The notes under the pieces are model-generated. The model had not been told where the DNA came from, ran no database searches, and saw only the letters and a program-made list of their open reading frames with translations. From contig JBOGOC010000052.1 in assembly GCA_050747525.1 (NCBI GenBank), forward strand, positions 1-31,045: 31,045 nucleotides of DNA, in the 5' to 3' direction. Within the stretch, counting starts at the first letter, position 1; the number at the start of each line of letters is the position of its first letter. Of this stretch, positions 18,886 through 26,649 are shown piece by piece. The stretch comes from JBOGOC01 sp050747525. GTDB lineage: Bacteria > Acidobacteriota > Polarisedimenticolia > JACPZX01 > DASXTC01. The translations under genes were made by a program, and so were the position numbers.

Positions 18886-19572
18886 TCAGCGGGGTCCGGT
18901 CTCCACGTCCATCACGTGCACCCCGGCGGGAGGCTCGAAGCGGAACAGGCTGTCGGGCAGCGGAGCGTCTTCCTTCAACTCCGAAAAAGTGAAGATCATC
19001 CGGTCTCCCAGGGGATCCACGAGCACCACCTTGCGGATCAGCAGCGCGTCGGGGTCCACCGCCAGGAGCGCTTTCTGGAAGTCGAGGTCTTCGCGCAGGG
19101 GCGTGAGCTCGATCACCACGGTCCTGTCCGGCATCGGCAGCTCCGCGGCGATCTCGTCCGTCCCGGGCCGGCGGCTGCGAAAGTCACGATCCAGCCGAAG
19201 CTTGCCGGTGAGCAGCAGCCCCGCAGCCCCCGACTGCTCCACCCCCGCGGCGGGGCCGCGCTGCACTTCCTTCTCCTCGGGCAGGTAGAGCCACGTGTGC
19301 GTGCCGTCCACGACCGCCAGCTTCTTCTCGGGGCTCTCGTATTCCCAGCGCATCAGGTTGGGCTTGCGGATCATGAATCGTCCCTGTTCCGTGCGAGTCC
19401 GGCCGAGGCTCGCCGAATCGAGCGTCTGGATGAACCGGCCCTGGAGGGTCTTGAGCCGATCCAGCCGCGACTGCAGGCGCGCGATCAGGGGATCGGGCGC
19501 CTGCGCCGGGAGCGTCCCGATGGAGGCGACCAACCCGAGAAGGGCGATGATCCGGACGGGGTGTCTCCGCAT
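18886..19572 (-). CDS. lolA: Outer-membrane lipoprotein carrier protein LolA
   Basis: LolA ferries lipoproteins across the periplasm from LolCDE to LolB. The 228-aa product has a signal peptide (RIIALLGLVASIGTLPAQA) and the LolA opening LKTLQGRFIQT. RFMIRKPNLMRWEYESP and FTFSELKED are family features. ATG 19572 has GGAGG 5 nt upstream; the longer open frame runs through the divergent gene and is not credible. Its presence supports a diderm envelope. Confidence 0.9.
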   Translation of the reverse strand: MRRHPVRIIALLGLVASIGTLPAQAPDPLIARLQSRLDRLKTLQGRFIQTLDSASLGRTRTEQGRFMIRKPNLMRWEYESPEKKLAVVDGTHTWLYLPEEKEVQRGPAAGVEQSGAAGLLLTGKLRLDRDFRSRRPGTDEIAAELPMPDRTVVIELTPLREDLDFQKALLAVDPDALLIRKVVLVDPLGDRMIFTFSELKEDAPLPDSLFRFEPPAGVHVMDVETGPR

Positions 19573-19594
19573 GGGACCTCCGGGCGGCCGGCTG

Positions 19595-19623
19595 TTGACG
19601 CTGCGGGAGCCCATTAATATGAT
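19595..19623 (+). promoter_or_regulatory. Near-consensus sigma-70 promoter, probably giving a leaderless mRNA
   Basis: TTGACG (19595-19600) and TATGAT (19618-19623) are separated by exactly 17 nt. The expected transcription start, 7 nt or so after the -10, falls at about 19630, which is the A of the ATG of the next gene. No Shine-Dalgarno sequence precedes that ATG. It should drive the whole metal-uptake-like run. Confidence 0.65.
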
Positions 19624-19629
19624 GCGGTC

Positions 19630-19995
19630 ATGGATGCGTTCGATGGCCGGCGACGTCGTAGCATCGTGGCGGCCGCGCTCGTGGCATGCTACGGCATCCT
19701 CTGCCTGATCGCCACGGGCCCTCACTCCCACAACAGGACTGACGCGCGGTTCGGAGACGGTGCATACGAGCGATCCTTCAGCCGGGACGCAACCGACGGC
19801 ACGGCCGGCGATCCGGGCGGCGTGCGCTCCGATTGCCCGCTGTGCAGCTGGAGCCGCGGTCTCTCGCGGCCGCAGGCGGGCCACGTGGCATCGGCCCCGT
19901 GCGTCGTGCGGGTGCATCGGCATATCGAACTCGAGCCCGCGGACGCCGCCCCTCCCACCGTCTGGAAGCCTCTGAGAGCTCCTCCCGCCGCCTGA
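19630..19995 (+). CDS. Small Cys/His-containing envelope protein, possibly DUF2946-like
   Basis: The 121-aa product has one N-terminal hydrophobic segment (about 11-29). GPHSHN and a DCPLCSW motif follow, then a short HRH segment. The layout loosely resembles DUF2946 small proteins that sit beside metal and TonB-linked transport genes; the family call is weak. As first gene ahead of an outer-membrane barrel, ZnuA and ZnuB-like genes, it may help metal handling, but that is inference. ATG 19630 coincides with the predicted transcription start. Confidence 0.6.
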   Translation: MDAFDGRRRRSIVAAALVACYGILCLIATGPHSHNRTDARFGDGAYERSFSRDATDGTAGDPGGVRSDCPLCSWSRGLSRPQAGHVASAPCVVRVHRHIELEPADAAPPTVWKPLRAPPAA

Positions 19996-20083
19996 AGCTC
20001 CGTGGTCTGTCTGCCGGCGGCCGACGTCCGCCGGCCCGCGAAGATCATCCGGTGGCGTTACATCGTTTCCACGAGGAGCTCTC

Positions 20084-21475
20084 ATGGCATTCCGTATTCC
20101 TTCTGCTTTCCGCAGTCCGGCCTTTCGTGCGCCGGTCCTGATCCTGGTTCTGGGCGGCGTGACGGGCATGGCCTCGGCCCAGGCGCCCGACACCGAAACG
20201 GTTTCCCGCATGCAACGCGAGATCGAAGACCTGCGCGCTTAGCTGGCCGAGCTTCGTCGGCAGGTGGAGGCGCTCACCCGCGCGGGCCAGCCCGGCGTGC
20301 CCGGCCAGGGCACGGCCGAACGCGAGGCGGTCCCCGTCCCCGGCACGCCGGCAGAGCCACCCCCCACGCAGCCTTCCGACGTGACCGGCGCTCCCAGGTC
20401 GGGTTCCAACATCTTCAACCCGAACATCAGCGCCGTCTTCCAGCTCATCGGGGCCACGTCCCTGGGCCAGGAGACGGACGAAGAAGGGTTCTCCCTCACC
20501 GAAGGAGAGGTCGCCCTGCAGGCGGTCGTGGATCCCTATGCGCGGATGGACATGTTCCTGTCGTTCACTGCCGAGGGAGAGGCGGCGATCGAGGAGGGGA
20601 CCGTGACGACCACCTCCCTGCCCGCGGGGCTCCAGCTCAAAGGGGGCCGCTTCAAGAGCGACCTCGGCAAGTGGAACCGCCTTCACCCTCACCAGTTCTT
20701 CACCGTGGACAGGCCCGACGTTCTGGTGGCCAACTTCGGCGACGAGTCGCTCACCTCGGACGGCCTGTCGATGAGCTGGCTGGTGCCGGGGACCGCCTCG
20801 GTCTTCCTGGAATCGACGACAGAGGTGGGGAACCCGGTCAACGACATCTCCTTCAACTCCGAAGGCAACGACCCGATCCTGCTCGAGCATCTGGCCTCGG
20901 TATTCACCTTGACGTCCAATGCCACGCTGGGCGTGGGGGGCACGGCCATCTTCGGCAACACCGGCCCCACGGAAGGGCTGCTCCAGGCCATCGAAGAGGC
21001 CGACCTGGTCGGGATAGTCGTGCCGCGGGACAACCTGGACGAGCAGATGTACGGCGTCGACATGACCTTCAAGTGGAAGCCTCTTCAGCGCAACGTGCAT
21101 CGCTCCGCCCTGCTCCAGGCGGAGGCGATCTTCTCGCGGCGCGAGGTGGACGTGCTGGAAGGGACGGAACTCGTGGAGGCCACGTCCGATACCTGGGGAG
21201 GCTACGCCTACGGCGAGTATCAGTTCGCGCGGCGGTGGCGTGGCGGGATCCGCTGGGACTGGACGGAGTTCCCGGGAGTGGAAGGCGCCATCCAGCGTGC
21301 CGTCTCGGGGGTGCTGCGCATCATCCCCACCGAGTTCCAGGAGTTCCGCGTCCAGTACACGTTCACCGGCCACAACACGGACGCGGCGGCCCTGTTCGAC
21401 GACCAGGACGACGAACACCAGATCTTCTTCGAGTGGATCCCGGCCATCGGCGCGCATGGCGCGCATCCCTATTGA
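20084..21475 (+). pseudogene. Outer-membrane barrel gene interrupted by an in-frame TAG
   Basis: ATG 20084 has a GAGGAG ribosome binding site and starts a signal peptide (ending GVTGMASAQA), followed by a coiled coil. At 20240-20242 a TAG replaces codon 53. The frame then runs on without another stop to 21475. Flanking residues (REIEDLRA-stop-LAELRRQ) keep heptad spacing, and a C-to-T change of CAG would create the stop. TAG ends other genes in this window (stops at 8050, 11277 and 24049), so recoding is unlikely. A real nonsense mutation, a strain variant or a base error are the options. Confidence 0.8.
20264..21475 (+). CDS. Barrel-encoding remainder downstream of the TAG
   Basis: This is the open part after the stop, read from GTG 20264 (403 aa). 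It has a Pro-rich linker and then a predicted beta-barrel: FNPNISAVFQLIGATS, then alternating strands such as LFLTSNATLGVGG-like segments, ending in HQIFFEWIPAIGAHGAHPY. It has the layout of a putative porin found beside metal ABC transporters. Starting here it would have no signal peptide and could not reach the outer membrane, so expression from this GTG would be non-functional for transport. No strong ribosome binding site precedes the GTG. Confidence 0.5.
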   Translation: MEALTRAGQPGVPGQGTAEREAVPVPGTPAEPPPTQPSDVTGAPRSGSNIFNPNISAVFQLIGATSLGQETDEEGFSLTEGEVALQAVVDPYARMDMFLSFTAEGEAAIEEGTVTTTSLPAGLQLKGGRFKSDLGKWNRLHPHQFFTVDRPDVLVANFGDESLTSDGLSMSWLVPGTASVFLESTTEVGNPVNDISFNSEGNDPILLEHLASVFTLTSNATLGVGGTAIFGNTGPTEGLLQAIEEADLVGIVVPRDNLDEQMYGVDMTFKWKPLQRNVHRSALLQAEAIFSRREVDVLEGTELVEATSDTWGGYAYGEYQFARRWRGGIRWDWTEFPGVEGAIQRAVSGVLRIIPTEFQEFRVQYTFTGHNTDAAALFDDQDDEHQIFFEWIPAIGAHGAHPY

Positions 21476-21486
21476 GGAGAAGGAAG

Positions 21487-22539
21487 ATGAAGAGCGTCCG
21501 GTTCGCCGTCAGCATCCTCCTGGCCTTCTCCGTCTTCACCCTGACCCGTGGGGCCGCGGGACCGATCGAGGTCGTGGCCACGCTCCCCAACCAGGCGGCC
21601 ATCGCGCGCGAGGTGGGAGGAGATCTGGTGAAGGTCACCGCCATCGCCTCCGGAATCCAGGACCCCCATTTCGTGGATCCCAAGCCCAGCTTCATCGTGC
21701 TGCTGCGGCGCGCCGATCTGCTGGTGGTGAACGGCCTCGACCTGGAGATCGGCTGGGTCCCGCCGCTCACGCAGGGGGCCCGCAACAAGGCGATCCTCCA
21801 GGGCGGCCCCGGATACATCGACACCTCCCGGAGCATCACCGTCATGGAGATCCCCTCGGGTCCCGTCACCCGCGCGCAGGGAGACGTGCATCCGTTCGGC
21901 AACCCCCACTACCTCACCGACCCGCTCAATGCCGAGCTGGTGGCCGGGCAGCTGGCCCAGGCCTTCGCCGCCAAGCGTCCCGATCAGGCGGCGGCTTTCG
22001 AGACCCGCCGTGCCGACTTCGTGCGCAGGCTCCACGCGGCGATGTTCGGGCCGGCCCTGGTGGACGAAGTGGGAGGGGCCAAGCTGGCGCGCCTGGCTCG
22101 CTCCGGCGAGATGGAGGCCTTCCTGGCGACTCCCGCCGCGGACGGGCGCCCGCTCTCCTCGCTGCTGGGAGGGTGGATGGGCCGCATGCGCCCCTTCACG
22201 GGGACCCCGGTGGTCACCTATCACCGGGACTACTCGTACTTCTCGCAGCGCTTCGGACTTCAGGTGGTGGACATGATCGAGCCCAAGCCGGGCATTCCGC
22301 CCTCCGGCCGCCACCTGCAGGAGCTGACCGTGCGGCTGCAGAAGGGCGACGTGCGCCTGATCATCACCCGTCCGTACCTGGAGGCGCGCTACCCCGAGTC
22401 CCTGTCCCAGCGCACCGGCGTTCCGTGGGTCGTGCTTCCCCTCGAGGTGGGAGGCGCCCCGGAGGCGACCGGCTATTTCGAGCTGTTCGACTACGTGACG
22501 TCGCGCATCGCCTCGACGCTGGGCGGCGGAGGGCGCTGA
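21487..22539 (+). CDS. Metal ABC transporter substrate-binding protein, ZnuA-type
   Basis: A 350-aa periplasmic binding protein of the cluster A-I (ZnuA/MntC) group, with a signal peptide at about 1-24. Likely metal ligands are H61 in QDPHFVDP, H135 or H141 in HPFGNPHYL and H246 in TYHRDYSYF, the usual spacing for zinc or manganese. The His-rich loop of many zinc-specific ZnuA proteins is missing here, so the metal is uncertain. GAGGAGAAGGAAG precedes the ATG. It sits 11 nt after the barrel gene and 1 nt before the permease. Confidence 0.88.
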   Translation: MKSVRFAVSILLAFSVFTLTRGAAGPIEVVATLPNQAAIAREVGGDLVKVTAIASGIQDPHFVDPKPSFIVLLRRADLLVVNGLDLEIGWVPPLTQGARNKAILQGGPGYIDTSRSITVMEIPSGPVTRAQGDVHPFGNPHYLTDPLNAELVAGQLAQAFAAKRPDQAAAFETRRADFVRRLHAAMFGPALVDEVGGAKLARLARSGEMEAFLATPAADGRPLSSLLGGWMGRMRPFTGTPVVTYHRDYSYFSQRFGLQVVDMIEPKPGIPPSGRHLQELTVRLQKGDVRLIITRPYLEARYPESLSQRTGVPWVVLPLEVGGAPEATGYFELFDYVTSRIASTLGGGGR

Positions 22540-22540
22540 C

Positions 22541-24049
22541 GTGCCCCAGTCGATCGAGGTGCTGGCCTGGCCGTTCGCGGCCTGCCTCGTGCTCACCGGC
22601 ATCCACGCCTACCTGGGGATCCACGTGATCAGCCGCAAGGTGATCTTCGTGGACATCGCGCTGGCCCAGATCGCCGCGCTCGGAGGCACGGTCGCCTTCC
22701 TGCTGGGAAACGACCCGCGCAGCGCGGGCGCGTACTGGTTCTCCCTGGCGTTCGCTGTGCTGGCCGCCGCCGTGTTCGCGATGACGCGCACACGGCACGA
22801 GCGCGTCCCCCAGGAGGCGGTCATCGGGCTGACCTACGCCGTGGCCTCGGCCCTGGCCATTCTCCTGGCGGACGCTTCTCCTCACGGAGCGGAGCATCTC
22901 AAGGACCTGCTGACCGGGAGCATCGTCTGGGTCACTCCCACGCAGGTGCTGAAGACGGGGATTCTCTACGCCCTGCTGGGCACGTTCCACTACGTGTTCC
23001 GCCGCCAGTTCCTGCTCATCTCCCTCGATCCGCAGCGCGCGTACGCGGAGGGGCTGCGCGTGAGGCTGTGGGACTTCCTGTTCTACCTCTCCTTCGGCGT
23101 GGTGATCACGTCGTCCGTGCAGATCGCCGGCGTGCTGCTGGTGTTCTGCTACCTGGTGGCCCCGGCCGTGTTCGGCGTGATGTTCTCCGACTCGCTGCGA
23201 GGGCGCCTCGCCCTGGGATGGGGGCTCGGCGTCGTGGTGAGCGCCGTGGGTCTGCTCTTCTCCTACGATCGGCCGTCCGGCCCCATGCTCATGGTGTGCT
23301 TCGCCATCGCGCTGCTGGGCGGCGCCGCGCTGCGGGCGACGATGGCCGCCGCGCGGCCCGTGCTGGCCTTCTCGGTGGGCACGGCGGCGGCCGCCCTGGT
23401 GATCATCGGGTCGTGGGCGGCGACCCGCGCCCCGGGGCCCGACGCCGATCACAGTCATGGGGCGGTCGGATCGGAGCACGCGCTCGAAGCCGCGCGCGAG
23501 CGCGCGCATGGGCACGACATCGGCGAGAGCCTCGCCGATCTCCGTCTGGCCCTGTCCGACTCCCACCCCGCCGTGCGGGCCGAAGCGATCGAGCAGCTCG
23601 CGGCCCGCAACGATCGCGAATCGGTGCCCGCCCTCACCACCGCCCTGAGGGACGACTCCACCGTGGTGCGCGAGAGCGCGGCTCGGGCACTCGGCCGGCT
23701 GGCGGATCCCGGGGCCATTCCCGACCTGCTCGCCGCGGCGCAGGTAGCCGGCGAAGACGAATGGGTGCGACTGAGAGCGTCGGAGGCGTCGGCCCGCATG
23801 GGAGCACGCGAGGGGTTCTCGGGCCTGCTGCGCCTGGCCCGCGAGGGCGAGGCGCGCCTGGTGCGCCGCCAGGCCCTGGAGGCGGCGGCGGACCTGGCCG
23901 GCCTGCCGGCCGGATCGGCCGACGAACCCGACGCGGCTCTCGAGGCGATCCAGGCCTGGTGGGCGGGACAGGGGGGCGAGCCCGCCTGGGACCCGGGCGA
24001 GAAGGGCTGGCGCCCGCGCGCGACGATGAAGCGCTCACGCCCCCGATAG
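22541..24049 (+). CDS. Metal ABC transporter permease (ZnuB-type) fused to HEAT repeats
   Basis: A 502-aa protein. Residues 1-290 form eight or so membrane helices of an ABC-3 (ZnuB) permease, with the HVISRKVIFVDIALAQIAALG opening and SSVQIAGVLLVFCYLVAPA near 191-208. A His-rich linker (H304, H306, H313, H323, H325) follows, then HEAT-like repeats (about 328-455, for example HPAVRAEAIEQLA and STVVRESAARALGRLAD). ZnuB proteins usually stop near 270-290 aa, so the extension is unusual. It begins with GTG 1 nt after the SBP stop. No ATP-binding subunit follows. Confidence 0.85.
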   Translation: MPQSIEVLAWPFAACLVLTGIHAYLGIHVISRKVIFVDIALAQIAALGGTVAFLLGNDPRSAGAYWFSLAFAVLAAAVFAMTRTRHERVPQEAVIGLTYAVASALAILLADASPHGAEHLKDLLTGSIVWVTPTQVLKTGILYALLGTFHYVFRRQFLLISLDPQRAYAEGLRVRLWDFLFYLSFGVVITSSVQIAGVLLVFCYLVAPAVFGVMFSDSLRGRLALGWGLGVVVSAVGLLFSYDRPSGPMLMVCFAIALLGGAALRATMAAARPVLAFSVGTAAAALVIIGSWAATRAPGPDADHSHGAVGSEHALEAARERAHGHDIGESLADLRLALSDSHPAVRAEAIEQLAARNDRESVPALTTALRDDSTVVRESAARALGRLADPGAIPDLLAAAQVAGEDEWVRLRASEASARMGAREGFSGLLRLAREGEARLVRRQALEAAADLAGLPAGSADEPDAALEAIQAWWAGQGGEPAWDPGEKGWRPRATMKRSRPR

Positions 24050-24083
24050 ACGGGGAGAGCCCGCTGTGGTACCGTCAGCCGCC

Positions 24084-25355
24084 ATGAAGCGGCTCCATCT
24101 CGTGGCGGCCGGGGCACTCGTCGTGCTGCTGCTGGCCGCCTGGATCCTGATCCTGCGCGTCCCTTCCAACGGGATCGCCGTGGTGGAGAACGGGGCGAGC
24201 TCGACGCCCCGGCTCCTGCCGCCCGGCTTCCACCTGAAGCTCCCGGGCTCGCACGTCACCCTCTACAAGGACCTCTCGGGGAAAGCCAGCGGCGAGGTGA
24301 TGGTCACGCCGGTGACGGGCGGGGAAGTCCCGGTGCGCTACGAGGTCAGCGGCAGCCTGAATCCGGAACGCATGGCCGACGTGCACACGGCCCTGGCGGG
24401 CCGTCCCATCTCGGACCTGCTGTCGGCCCACGCCGCCTCCCTGCTCCGCACGTACGCGTCCCGCGTCGATGCCGTCGACCTGCTCACCCCTGACTTCAGG
24501 ACGCGCGCGGCCCAGGAGGTGTCGGCCGCCATGAAGCGCTCCGGCCTGGGCGAAGCCACGGTCACCCTGGGCCCCCCGGACGACGAGACCCTCATGGCGG
24601 CGGCCCAGTACCTGGGATCGCGTGGCGAAGCCAGCAAGATCCGCATGACCGTCTCGGAGGGGCTTCTCTCCTCCGAGGGCGCCCGCAGCTGGAAGCTCCA
24701 CACGGCCATGGGCTACGTGAACGAATCGGAGAAGCTCTTCTCCGAGGCGGAGCGCAACTATCTCGATGCTCTGGCCATCGAGCCGGCCGCCGTGGCCCCC
24801 ATGGCCCAGCTGGTCACCATGTATTCCGCCGTCCAGGACTGGGCCACGCTGCGCCGGATCCTGGACGCGGCGCTCACCGCGCGCCCCGATTCGCCGCAGC
24901 ACCTGAACTGGACCGCCATGGTGCTCACCCGCCAGCAGGATCTCGAGGGGGCCGAGAGGATGCTCAAGCGCGGCATCGAGCTGAACCCGGACAGCCCGGT
25001 CATGATGGCCAACCTGGGCACCCTTTACATGAAACAGGGGCGCGCATCCGAGGCGCTGGAGCTCTTCCAGAAGGCGGTGGATGCGGCGCCGGACAGCCAG
25101 CAGGCGCTGTTCAATCTGGGGACGGCCCTGGCGTCGCAGGATCGCTTCGCCGAGGCGCTCCCCCACCTCGAGAAGGCCGCCGAGGCGGGTCCGATGAGCG
25201 CCCCTCTGGCGCGGACGCTGGCCCTGGTGCTGGGCCGGACGGGGGACAAGGCCCGCGCCGCGGGTTACCTGAAGCAGGCGGAGACGCTGGAAGCCAGCCA
25301 GCCGCGCCCTCCGGCGCGCGGCGGGCAGGGCGGAGGAACCTCCCGGGGGGCTTGA
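24084..25355 (+). CDS. Membrane-anchored SPFH (band 7)-like and TPR protein
   Basis: A 423-aa protein with one N-terminal membrane helix (about 4-24). A region at about 30-160 resembles the SPFH/band 7 start of HflC or prohibitin (GIAVVENG, LLPPGFHLKLPG, then a helical part). TPR repeats occupy about 205-410, for example AERMLKRGIELNPDSPVMMANLGTLY split over two helices. SPFH proteins organise membrane complexes and TPRs bind partners. The SPFH match is by eye and moderate. ATG 24084 is preferred to an upstream GTG at 24066. It lies 34 nt after the permease, so cotranscription is possible. Confidence 0.72.
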   Translation: MKRLHLVAAGALVVLLLAAWILILRVPSNGIAVVENGASSTPRLLPPGFHLKLPGSHVTLYKDLSGKASGEVMVTPVTGGEVPVRYEVSGSLNPERMADVHTALAGRPISDLLSAHAASLLRTYASRVDAVDLLTPDFRTRAAQEVSAAMKRSGLGEATVTLGPPDDETLMAAAQYLGSRGEASKIRMTVSEGLLSSEGARSWKLHTAMGYVNESEKLFSEAERNYLDALAIEPAAVAPMAQLVTMYSAVQDWATLRRILDAALTARPDSPQHLNWTAMVLTRQQDLEGAERMLKRGIELNPDSPVMMANLGTLYMKQGRASEALELFQKAVDAAPDSQQALFNLGTALASQDRFAEALPHLEKAAEAGPMSAPLARTLALVLGRTGDKARAAGYLKQAETLEASQPRPPARGGQGGGTSRGA

Positions 25356-25418
25356 TCGCCGCCGGGCGGAGACCATCTTTCAGTCATGCCGGGCGGCCCG
25401 GCAGGGGGGTGCGTCAGC

Positions 25419-26648
25419 ATGCCCACGCTGAGATTCCTTCAGATCTCGGATCTCCACCTGGACTCCGCGCTGCGCTCGGGGCGCCTGGCCCTGCCCGAGC
25501 ACAAGGCGCGCGTGCGCAGGGACGAGCTGCGGCAGATCCTGCCGCGGGCGGTCCGTCTGGTGCGCGAGCACGGCGTGCAGATCGTGCTGATCCCCGGGGA
25601 CCTGTTCGATGACGAGTCGATCACCCAGGACAGCGTGAACTACGCGATCGATCACCTCGGATCGCTGGCCCCCGTGCCGGTGGTGATCGCGCCGGGGAAT
25701 CACGATTTCTACTCCCTCGGGAGCCCCTACAACGACGACCTGCTGGCCGCGCGGCAGCAGCGGCGCTGGCCCTCGAACGTGCATATCTTCCGCGAGGGAG
25801 CGTGGGCCACCCATGTTCCCGAGCAGCTGCCCGGCGTCACCATCACGGGCATGGCGCATGCGGCGAACGCCCCCCTCACCGAGCGCCTGCTGGCCGCGCC
25901 CATCCCGCGCCCGGAGTCGGCCCGCTCCCCGAAGGAGATCCACCTTCTCATGTTCCACGGATCGCGCGACCACGCCAGGATTCCCGAAGAGAAGATGCGC
26001 ACCCTCCCCTTCTCGGACGCCGAGCTGAGCCGTCAGGGCTTCGACTACGCGGCGGTGGGGCACTACCACGATCACGTCGTCCTGAGCGACCAGGACGGGC
26101 GGGTCCTGGGAGCCTACGCCGGATGCCCCGCGGGCCGCGGCCTCGACGAGCAGGGCGAGCGGCACGTGCTGCTGGGCACGATCGACAAGCAGGGCGGCCG
26201 CCCCCACGTGACGCTGGAAGCCGTGCGCCTCGACACGCGAGCGGTGCGGGCGGTGGAGGTGGTCTGCACCGGGGCAACCCACCGCGACGGCGTGATGGCC
26301 CGCATCCGCCAGGGGCTCGAGTCCGCCGGAGCGGCGGACGGCGATCTGATCCACCTGACGCTCACCGGGCGCGTCCCGCCGGGCATCGACGTGCGCCCCG
26401 GCGAGGGGGCCCTCGACGACCGCTTCTTTCACGTGGCGGTGGACACGTCGTCGCTCAAGCCCGACTACGACCTGCAGCGCTACCATGACACCGCGATGCG
26501 CACCACCGAGGCGCGCTTCGCGCGCGAGCTGCTGGGCCTGATCGAGACCGAGACCGACCCGCGCCGCCGGCGCCTCATCGAGAACGCCCTTCACTACGGA
26601 CTGGACGCGCTGATCCAGAAGGACGTCACGCCCCGCTACGAGGACTGA
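25419..26648 (+). CDS. Metallophosphoesterase, SbcD/YhaO-type nuclease subunit
   Basis: The 409-aa calcineurin-like phosphoesterase has all metal motifs in order: D11-x-H13 in SDLHLD, D61 in GDLFDD, N94-H95-D96 in GNHDFY, then FHGS and GHYHDH. It should act as a Mre11/SbcD-like nuclease or phosphodiesterase with the ATPase encoded next. ATG 25419 starts at the conserved strand; 11 upstream residues in the open frame are unconserved. The stop lies 1 nt before the ATPase start, so the two are almost surely coexpressed. Confidence 0.88.
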   Translation: MPTLRFLQISDLHLDSALRSGRLALPEHKARVRRDELRQILPRAVRLVREHGVQIVLIPGDLFDDESITQDSVNYAIDHLGSLAPVPVVIAPGNHDFYSLGSPYNDDLLAARQQRRWPSNVHIFREGAWATHVPEQLPGVTITGMAHAANAPLTERLLAAPIPRPESARSPKEIHLLMFHGSRDHARIPEEKMRTLPFSDAELSRQGFDYAAVGHYHDHVVLSDQDGRVLGAYAGCPAGRGLDEQGERHVLLGTIDKQGGRPHVTLEAVRLDTRAVRAVEVVCTGATHRDGVMARIRQGLESAGAADGDLIHLTLTGRVPPGIDVRPGEGALDDRFFHVAVDTSSLKPDYDLQRYHDTAMRTTEARFARELLGLIETETDPRRRRLIENALHYGLDALIQKDVTPRYED

Positions 26649-26649
26649 G

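Noticed and set aside
20240..20242. Use of TAG as a sense codon (genetic-code change)
   Set aside because: TAG ends the kinase at 8050, the exported protein at 11277 and the permease at 24049, all at sensible positions, so TAG is a normal stop here.
20002..21486. The long upstream extension of the ZnuA-type frame
   Set aside because: It is Arg/Gly-rich out-of-frame reading of the barrel gene; the signal peptide and ribosome binding site put the start at 21487.
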